Assembly: GCA_004431415.1 (NCBI GenBank)
Contig: QPMI01000428.1
Location: forward strand, 434,001 to 498,000
Source: Cyanophora paradoxa
Taxonomy: Eukaryota; Glaucocystophyceae; Cyanophorales; Cyanophoraceae
Length of the DNA stretch: 64,000 nt
Direction: 5' to 3'
Shown: piece after piece, positions 57,178 through 64,000 of the stretch
Position numbering within the stretch: the first letter of the stretch is position 1
Layout of the letters: every line of letters begins with the position of its first letter
Notes under the pieces: generated by a model
Database searches by the model: none
Told to the model about the DNA's origin: nothing
Seen by the model: the letters and a program-made list of their open reading frames with translations, nothing else
Program-made: the position numbers and the translations under genes

Positions 57178-58197
57178 TTATGTGATACTTAGAAGTTCAC
57201 CTGTGAAAAGTGTTCTACTTGAATAACTACCTGTGGAACCTGTGACAAGTGTTACATACTCACCAGCAGGAACATTGATAATTGCACTGAGAGTAAGAGG
57301 TTTTGTTGTGATAGTGGAATTAGCTTCTACTGAAATGTTAACTCCATTGGGTAAAAGATTATTTTTCAGAAAACTAAGACTTATTGCAGCACTTGTTGTT
57401 GAATTGGTATATGCTGTAAATCTATAATCACCTGCAACAGGAGCTGTAAACCTTCCATTAGTAACATCGAATGACCCTGTATTATTTATCAAAACGGTTG
57501 TCCAATTGATCAGAGCGGCTGCACTTGTAGCAACATGAGTATATCCAAGTTGAACAGAAAATCGTGGCTGAGAAACATATTTTAAATAGCTTGAATTCAG
57601 AGTCAAACGATTGGCTTCCAGTGTTGCAAAAAGATCACTGTTACGTTTTAACAGCAGATTAACATCTGCTCCTGTATCTATTTCAGGAGTGACCACCTTG
57701 GTTGATGCTGTTATTATTGATTCTGTGGAATTGGGAATACTAATTCCAGCATTTGCTGTTACCAATCCTGTAAATGTGCTTGTTCCTGTTATGCTTACTT
57801 GATTGGCTGTAAGGGTTCCATCAATCCTTGCCCCATCTCCAATATAAGCGCCTCCACTTCTTACTACAAGAGCTGAGTTATTGATGGTGTTGTCAAAGGT
57901 AACAATCTTTGGTGTGGTGAACCCTCCCACATCATCATAAATTGCTGAATCTGATACAATCTGACCTGATTGAACTTGGTTCTTGTTTGAGACTATTAGA
58001 CCTGTGGTTCTCACCTTGCCTGCATTTCGATCACATCGAATTTCTTTGCATCTGATCACAGAATGTTGAGAGAATGAATCGGCTCCTGTGGTCTCTGTGC
58101 AAATGAAACCTGGGGTAGCATCTGTTACTGTATGGTTGAGTTGATGCAATTTCGGCGCTGCATAACAGAAAACAGGAACAGCTATTTGTGTAGACAT
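57178..58197 (-). CDS. Fibre protein with C-terminal C1q-like head
   Basis: A 339-residue protein from ATG 58,197. The N-terminal half has the shared fibre module CKEIRCDRNAGKVRTTGLIV then GGAYIGDGARIDGTLTANQV and STFTGLVTANAG, a repeat style seen in trimeric viral and phage fibres. The C-terminal about 130 residues look like a C1q/TNF jelly roll: FDVTNGRFTAPVAGDYRFTA, LSFLKNN, VPAGEYVTLVTGS, ending FTGELLSIT. It likely forms a trimeric knob that binds a receptor or host glycan. It is paralogous to the next gene, with near-identical module order, indicating tandem duplication. A TATA-like AATATAAAGA precedes the ATG directly. Confidence 0.75.
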   Translation of the reverse strand: MSTQIAVPVFCYAAPKLHQLNHTVTDATPGFICTETTGADSFSQHSVIRCKEIRCDRNAGKVRTTGLIVSNKNQVQSGQIVSDSAIYDDVGGFTTPKIVTFDNTINNSALVVRSGGAYIGDGARIDGTLTANQVSITGTSTFTGLVTANAGISIPNSTESIITASTKVVTPEIDTGADVNLLLKRNSDLFATLEANRLTLNSSYLKYVSQPRFSVQLGYTHVATSAAALINWTTVLINNTGSFDVTNGRFTAPVAGDYRFTAYTNSTTSAAISLSFLKNNLLPNGVNISVEANSTITTKPLTLSAIINVPAGEYVTLVTGSTGSYSSRTLFTGELLSIT

Positions 58198-58224
58198 TCT
58201 TTATATTATACAAACAATATTATG
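58198..58224 (-). promoter_or_regulatory. Putative viral promoter motif
   Basis: AT-rich sequence ending AATATAAAGA directly before the ATG at 58,197. The same AATATAAAG lies directly before the ATG at 59,283 (59,284-59,292). It could be a late-promoter-like element with a very short leader; supported only by these two sites. Confidence 0.3.
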
Positions 58225-59283
58225 TAGCACTTACCAGGTAAACCAACAAGATGTGATTGCTTGGAAAGTCAATACTACCTAACATACAGTAAATTTGAAG
58301 ACTGTCTCCCATGGTGAGGGTAATAAGAGCTTCGTAGCACATCTGATTCCTGCTTGATTGACTTGCATATGAAAGAATCTGATTTGTATTGTTTCCGTTT
58401 ATTCTTAGTCCAATCTGGGTCAAGGAGGCAGTTGCAGTATTGTCTTCCGTAATTGTAAAATAGACCCTATAAACTCCTGAAACAGGGCTGTAAATGTTGC
58501 TGGATACAGTTTGTCAAAATGACCCTCATTATTCACAAGATATGTTCCAACTGGAAAAGGAAGTGTTGGGGTGCCGGAACTAACACTTGTTCCAAAAATC
58601 TGAGCGTTTGCTTGTTGTCCTGAAATACACATTCTTGGGCAATAGCTGCGTTTAAGACCACTGTTTGTTGGAAATGTGATTGCTTTCAGATCTGTTATTG
58701 TCTTTTCGAGAGTGAAAATGATATCTCCGTTTCGTTTATAATTCACATTTGCATCTGTCCCATTATCCATCTCAGGTGCATTAACTCTTGTAGTAGCTAT
58801 TCGAGTAACATAGTTAACATCTCCTGAGAGACCACCATTAAAGGTCATCAATCCTGTGAATACACTTGTCCCACTCACATTTAATTGGTTTGCTGTAACA
58901 GTTCCTGCTACATTTGCTCCATCTCCAATGTAGGCTCCTCCACTCTTGACTACAACAGCAGAATTATTACTTGTGTTACCAAAAGTAACTATCTGAGCTG
59001 TGGTAAATCCACCCACATTATCATATATTGCCGAGTCTGAAACCACTTGACCTGCTTGAACTTGATTTTTATTCGAGATTATAATTCCTGTGGTTCTTAT
59101 CTTGCCTCCATTGCGATCACATCGAATCTCTTTGACTCTGAGTATATTATTCTCTGTGAAAGAGGTATTACTTGAAGTTTCAGTGCAAATAAACCCGGGT
59201 GTAGAATCAACTACTTCATGAGAGGTGCTGTGTAGTGATTTTGCTGCAAGTTCATAGTTTGGGATTTCTAATAGAGAGGTCAT
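58220..59283 (-). pseudogene. Fibre protein with C1q-like head, paralogue carrying a frameshift
   Basis: A paralogue of the gene at 57,178-58,197. The ATG at 59,283 is preferred over an upstream one because it aligns with the paralogue and follows the same AATATAAAG motif. The modules KEIRCDRNGGKIRTTGIIIS and GGAYIGDGANVAGTVTANQL match. The frame breaks near 58,485-58,487, where a three-base C run (on the minus strand) lies in the middle of the C1q head. The remaining head (58,220 to about 58,485) continues in another frame and has no ATG of its own. Either a single-base loss disabled it, or this is a sequencing error in a homopolymer. The rest of the head appears conserved. Confidence 0.7.
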
Positions 59284-59302
59284 CTTTATATTAATCAAAT
59301 AG

Positions 59303-60868
59303 TTAAATTGCGACAGCAGTGTAATGAATTGTAACTGGAAATCCTGGTCTGTCAAAAGAACTTAATGGAACTATGTCAAGCTCACAAGTGAAATAGCTAC
59401 TGTAAACTTGTTTAAGCCTTACATACATGCGGTAGTAGTAGGCTGTCTCATTGTGTTGTATACCGGTTGTTACAATAGGAGGGTTAGCAAAGCTGCTGTT
59501 GAAATTAATAGTGAGGTTAAACCTATGGTCAGGGTTTGCCCAAAGATAAGGAGTAGTGTAAACATACGTTCCTGCTTGAATTTTCCCATTAAAATATGCA
59601 TTGAGTTGACTGGAAAGATCTGCTTCTGTAATGCATCTACTGATAGTCTGATTATTTGAAGGGTTCATAGCATAGAAATTCCTTGCATAGGCATTCCCTC
59701 TCACAAGTAAGGTTTTATCAAAGTAATTCTGCGAATTGTGGAAGAACCATGTTTCTTCAAACATAGGTCCTGCTGGTTCTACAATCTGACCTGATCCTAC
59801 ATACATTGTGTTGTTGGCTCTTATAGTGGTAGCTGTGAATGGATCCAGAGTAGGTCGATCTGTAATATCTCCCCAAAGGTGGGTGTGTGCGAAATCTGTA
59901 ATTTGGGATTTTGTATGAGTATGAGCAAAGTCTGTAATTTCACCTTTGGTGTGAGTGTGAGCAAAATCTGTAATCTCACTCTTGACATGAGTGTGTGCAA
60001 AATCTGTTATCTCACTCTTGACATGAGTGTGTGCAAAATCTGTAATCTGTGATTTTGTGTGAGTGTGCGCGAAATCTGTGATTTCCGATTTAAAATGAGT
60101 GTGAGCGAAATTAGTAATATCTGCTCGGGTATGGGTGTGTGCAAAATCTGTTATTTGGGATCTGGTGTGAGTGTGTGCAAAATCTGTGATTTCTGCCTTT
60201 GTGTGGGTGTGTGATCTATTATTAAGGTCGAGGAAACTCCCCGAAAATGCAACAGGGTGTAGATTAGCTGCGGTGGGTTTGTTTATGAGATCATTATAGT
60301 CTCCTGAGAACGAAACCGTTTTCAGTTCACCCCTTCCTACATAATCAGAAGGGAGGTCAATTTTTATGGGCATTATAGCTGGATCATCTGGGATCACATA
60401 CTCTCCACCTGTGTGAACCACAGGGTATCTTCGAATATACATATTGGATGCACCCATGAGAGGTGCTACAATGGGCACATCCGAATTAACGAGATTGCAA
60501 GTGATGGAGAAAATGGTTTTGGGGGCATACAGATTGCAATCAAAGGTCACAGTGGCGGGATCAATAGTAGGATCTACATTTGAACAGATCTGAAACATCC
60601 ACCCACCCACACAGTTGCAATTTAAATTGCGAAAGGCTGTGCCTGCCATTGCATCCACATAGCCTATTCCACTTGCAATGTCATAGATGTGCCCAAACTC
60701 ATAACCAAAAATGTCATTCCACAGGTTGGAAGCCATAGCTCCCATCACATACCCTTTCAAATTTACAAGTAGGTCATTGGATTCACTGGGTATATTGCTA
60801 TGGGTTATGTAAAATTGATTATTCAACACAGCATTCCTAATTGTCGTCTCTACTATGGGCTCCGTCAT
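59303..60868 (-). CDS. Tail-fibre-like protein with HTH-repeat shaft and H-type lectin tip
   Basis: A 521-residue protein starting at ATG 60,868. N-terminal region (1-190): unknown, perhaps the virion attachment part. Residues about 215-335: around eleven near-perfect ten-residue repeats of the type SEITDFAHTH, as in phage fibre shafts where the histidines can bind metal ions and knit a trimer. Residues about 340-420 form a linker (TTIRANNTMYVGSGQ...). C-terminal about 100 residues: an H-type lectin-like domain (FNLTINFNSSFANPPIVTTG, YYRMYVRLKQ, ending VTIHYTAVAI), a fold that binds GalNAc-type sugars in other proteins. The likely role is recognition of an algal surface glycan. The gene is intact. 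Confidence 0.8.
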   Translation of the reverse strand: MTEPIVETTIRNAVLNNQFYITHSNIPSESNDLLVNLKGYVMGAMASNLWNDIFGYEFGHIYDIASGIGYVDAMAGTAFRNLNCNCVGGWMFQICSNVDPTIDPATVTFDCNLYAPKTIFSITCNLVNSDVPIVAPLMGASNMYIRRYPVVHTGGEYVIPDDPAIMPIKIDLPSDYVGRGELKTVSFSGDYNDLINKPTAANLHPVAFSGSFLDLNNRSHTHTKAEITDFAHTHTRSQITDFAHTHTRADITNFAHTHFKSEITDFAHTHTKSQITDFAHTHVKSEITDFAHTHVKSEITDFAHTHTKGEITDFAHTHTKSQITDFAHTHLWGDITDRPTLDPFTATTIRANNTMYVGSGQIVEPAGPMFEETWFFHNSQNYFDKTLLVRGNAYARNFYAMNPSNNQTISRCITEADLSSQLNAYFNGKIQAGTYVYTTPYLWANPDHRFNLTINFNSSFANPPIVTTGIQHNETAYYYRMYVRLKQVYSSYFTCELDIVPLSSFDRPGFPVTIHYTAVAI

Positions 60869-60906
60869 TATATATCTATTATTGCATACTACAAAAATTA
60901 AGGTTG

Positions 60907-63900
60907 TTACATAACGTTTGGAACATGTTCATATATTCTTCCTTCTCGCTGTGCCATTTCCGCCATAAAGTCTGCATTATCTTTTATTATTGATTCAGCC
61001 ATTCGTTGTGCTCGTGATTTTTTGGGTGCTGCCCTACTTGCTGGTGGTTGATCAGTTCTCACAACACTTAGACCATGCCCCTCGGCTGACCTCACCTCTA
61101 AGCCCACATCTCCTTCGGCTGTTTGGGTCACATTCAGCTCAGGTGTGGAGTATTTATTACCTGCTCCTGCAATGGTTCTGTCTATGCAAGCACAACATAA
61201 AGCTCGGAATTTGTATGCAAGCACAAGCCCAAGAGCACCGAGAATCGGTAAGAGAATCATAAGCACTAACGTTCCTGGATCAGTTCCCGGTGCTCCGACT
61301 GGATTAGTAGGATTTGTGGGATTATTAGGTGTTGTAGGATCAGTGGTAGGTGGGGTCTGTGGGTCTGACTCATCAGGAGGCAAGTTAGGATCTGAATCTG
61401 GGGCGGTTCCGTCGACCCTGCTAATGAGGTCGGCGCTGTGTATGCATTTGCAAACACGATGGGAGCCGTCGCTGGATTTCCTGTGGAGGATCCTGAGATT
61501 GCACCATAGGTATCTGACAGATATTTATACAATTCCTGTGTCACAGGCGGATTACTCACAGATCGACACACCCAAATATTGCATGTGGTATCATAGACTG
61601 TGTCCCTGATAAAGGGCGGTAGAGCCGTCCCACTGAATGACTCAAAGAGTCCATTTCGCGATAGCAACCTATGTCCTGTATCACAATTCCCACCCTCAAA
61701 GTACTTCGAAGCCGAAATCGCACCTTGCACATAAATATTGCATGTCGAATGCAATCCAATGTTATTTAGGTTAGGAGTGTATCTGTCATCAAGCCGGACA
61801 GTGCACACCCATGGGGAAGCGGTTTTTATATATTTCTTATCGCCTGCTGTGATCACATCAGTGTTTGGGTGGCTGTCAATTTGGGTAGCAATAGACTCAT
61901 ATTTGTAAGAGTAATAAACTAAGAGACCATCTGTGGAGGATGTAAAATAAAAGAAGTCTCTCATGAAGTCTGTGGATCCAAAGAAGTCAGCATTGGTCGA
62001 TGTTAGGGTGACTCTGGGATAGCTCATGTTGACAGTCTCAGAAGGATATGGAATATAAGAGGTGTAATAGCGATTTAACAGATAATAGTAAAATCCATCT
62101 GAGACATTCGAGTGAGTGGGCAAGGTCACTGTTAAGGTCTTACTGCGATCCTCAAACGTTTTATGTATGACAATATTGCAAGTATTAATGTATCGAGAAT
62201 CGAAAAAGTAATTATTCGTCACTCGATTATCGATCAGAGTCGCATTGGTTCCATTAAACACGAAATTCTGCCCATTAATTCTCGTAGTATGAATGTCGGT
62301 CACATCGAGAGGATACCTTATTTTTAATCGATCTTCGGAGTCAAACCGAGGTATAGTTCCTGTTGCCTTCCAACTAATAGTAAAGGGAGGAGAAAGGGAC
62401 ACTGCTGGGATAACGGAAAGATTGAATTTCGCGAAGTACAATCCAACAGGATACCCTGACAGAGCATATGTGACAGTGGCATTTCCAACAAGTGTAAAGC
62501 CGGTTGTTGTAATGTTAGTTGCAAGAAATGGGGAGTAGCCTGCGGGTGCATTTTGAAGTGAGGTAGATGACCCATCATTGACGACATACAAGTTGGTGTC
62601 TGTTATTTCAATTGTAGGAGGGGAGACAAATGGAGACTCAAATGTGAAATTAAAACTCGCTGGAACCCCTGCAAGATATCTATATGAGACCGATCCTATT
62701 TCAGATGCCTGGAATACTTTGCTTCCACTCCGCACTACATTACTTGTGTCTTTCACATTGTGGTATGATATGCTGGGAGTCGGGGAGAGCACCAACGAAA
62801 TAGCATCTGGTAAATCAGACTTTGTTATATACAGCTCTTTAAGATACTCCTTTCTAAAAGGCGCGGTCAGATCTCCAATAGTAGCCGATGAACCTGCGAC
62901 TACAATATTACAGGTGTTTGCACTCAAAGAATAAACTGTGTTCCACCTTAAAGAGTTCGCGCCAAGATCGAAATTCTGTGAGAAGGGCACGATATTGCTA
63001 CCTTGTAAATCTCGGTAAACCTTTACTCTGGGTTCGCTATCGAATTCAGGGGTGATATAATTGATGGTAAGAGTGAAACTTATAGTAGCTTCGGAAGTCA
63101 ATAAGTTGTTTCGGATGATAAGTAAATTGTATGTCTCGTTAATGACAAACGAAATCTGAAACCCTGTGGAGGTGACATTTTGAATAAATGCTTTATTCGA
63201 TTCATTATTGTTAGTGATAGGATTATAATAAGTAGTGTGATCCACCAATGAAACAGTGGGTATAGTCGTCTCGAAACCTGTGACACCCAACTGATCCCAA
63301 GTGAATGTAAATGTAGGTTTGCCTACATAAGCGACAAAGACCCCATTTGCAATCTGCTGAGGGTATCCTTCGACAGTGTAGGTCTCAGTTTGCGAAACTG
63401 AGCGGGAAAGGTTGCTATTAAAGTCAGTGTAGCTGATCAGTGCATTATCATTGGTGAGAATCTGATTGGGTCGGAGTGAGTGATTAAATGGAAGGATTAA
63501 ATTGGAGGCAAACATGGAAACTCCATGCAACTCTGACCATCTCAGATTCGAGAGACCAATTCGGTATGTGTTGTCAGTCGCGGGGTAAATGTTCCTTTTC
63601 GATAAAATATGGGCTAAGGTAATTGCAAGCGCTCCATCTGCTGCAAACAGAGCATTAATTTCGGATTGCAAAGCCGCGATTTCAGTAGTGTGGGTCGTGA
63701 GGGTTCCATCCTGACTTGAATCTTTGGTGTTCTTGCTCCTCTCGAACTCCAAAAACGCCTTTACGATGTCCTTGCCTAAAAGATCGTTTATATTGTCTCT
63801 GGTAATGTAAACATGATCTGTTCTCAGTGCTGTTTCTCTGTGGTAAAAGCCGGAATCTCCTCTGCAAATGATATAGTCGTTTTATCAAGTGCTAAGGATC

Positions 63901-64000
63901 TCACATTCGGAGCATTGGCGCCAATTATATCCACAACGTTCCCATTTTCGACAATTTCTAAGGTCGGTTTCGCGGGGTCTAATGTGAAAACACCCTCTGT
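60907..64000 (-). CDS. Very large membrane-anchored fibre protein, frameshifted, 5' end beyond window
   Basis: Reads on the minus strand from beyond 64,000. The main open stretch (61,266 to about 63,830) has no ATG start at its left limit and contains repeated fibre modules: YRIGLSNLRWSELH and NFDLGANSLRWNTVY, plus four TCNI(V/Y/W)V units (e.g. TCNIYVQGAISASKYFEGG), separated by jelly-roll-like domains of about 110 residues. Two single-base frame changes are apparent: near 63,833-63,835 (A run on the minus strand) and near 61,400-61,406 (C run). After the second, the frame continues to 60,907 without its own ATG and encodes a Pro/Thr stalk, one TM helix (LVLMILLPILGALGLVLAYK), a CCACIDR cluster and a roughly 110-residue tail. 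I therefore treat both as one protein of over 1,000 residues, with a fibre ectodomain and C-terminal anchor. Confidence 0.65.

Larger units (their letters stand above)
55981..64000. mobile_element. Endogenous virus-like region (left end; continues past window)
   Basis: From 55,981 the composition falls from strongly GC-rich to roughly 40 percent GC. Introns disappear and genes become tightly packed, mostly on the minus strand with gaps of about 20-40 bp. Their products are typical of virus particles (fibre repeats, C1q heads, H-type lectin, TCNIYV-type fibre modules). Such gene sets occur in algal Polinton-like viruses, virophages and giant viruses. No capsid, packaging ATPase, polymerase, protease or integrase gene is in view, so the type of virus cannot be fixed. 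The host gene ending at 55,980 gives the boundary. Confidence 0.75.

Overview
The window looks like nuclear DNA of a small photosynthetic protist, most likely a GC-rich haptophyte or a pelagophyte-type stramenopile. The evidence is very high GC, dense short introns, plant- or alga-like enzymes and large REJ/Ig-type surface proteins. Genes are split by C/G-rich introns of about 50-120 nt. Many introns are GT-AG, but GC-AG introns with a CAG|GCGCGCCCC-type donor recur. Exon positions below come from reading frame, splice sites and family conservation, so outer starts are sometimes uncertain. No rRNA, tRNA or CRISPR array was seen.

Layout. 0.1-2.4 kb: a 2OG-Fe(II) oxygenase-like gene (+). 2.4-5.9 kb: gene-free, with a direct duplication, a perfect 46-bp palindrome and a 506-bp hAT-like MITE with an 8-bp target duplication. 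5.9-8.8 kb: cytochrome P450 (-). 9.3-10.3 kb: ITPase/HAM1 (-). About 10.9-12.4 kb: a Kre9/KNH-like secreted or surface protein (+). 12.4-16.8 kb: gene-free, with AT-rich islands, inverted repeats and a TA microsatellite. 16.8-32.5 kb: one giant gene for a type I membrane protein. It has a signal peptide, Cys-rich segments, a 4.7-kb array of 36-bp units encoding Thr/Glu/Pro repeats, Ig/FnIII-like, filamin-like and REJ-like modules, one C-terminal TM helix and a short tail. 34.0-36.4 kb: a beta-1,4-galactosyltransferase-like GT7 enzyme (+). 37.3-39.6 and 41.7-44.0 kb: tandem duplicate protein O-mannosyltransferase genes (-), separated by a GC-rich minisatellite. 44.4-46.5 kb: KDO transferase (-). 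About 46.8-49.1 kb: a calcyphosin-like EF-hand protein (+). 49.7-53.7 kb: a GAF domain apparently fused to a class I glutamine amidotransferase (+). 54.7-56.0 kb: a gene for a TM, coiled-coil and right-handed beta-helix protein (+), cut off by the next block.

From 55,981 to the window end the sequence changes abruptly to AT-rich, intron-free, closely packed virus-like genes: a double zinc-knuckle protein, a small unknown protein, two tandem C1q-headed fibre paralogues, an H-type-lectin tail fibre with ten-residue HTH repeats, and a very large fibre protein with a C-terminal membrane anchor that runs off the window. I read this as one end of an endogenous Polinton-like or large DNA virus lying in, or directly after the splice donor of, a host intron. 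Family assignment is inference because no capsid, ATPase, polymerase or integrase gene is visible here.

Several host genes concern the cell surface and glycosylation (galactosyltransferase, two O-mannosyltransferases, KDO transferase, Thr-rich mucin-like REJ protein, Kre9-like protein). The viral part visible here is almost entirely receptor-binding or fibre proteins.
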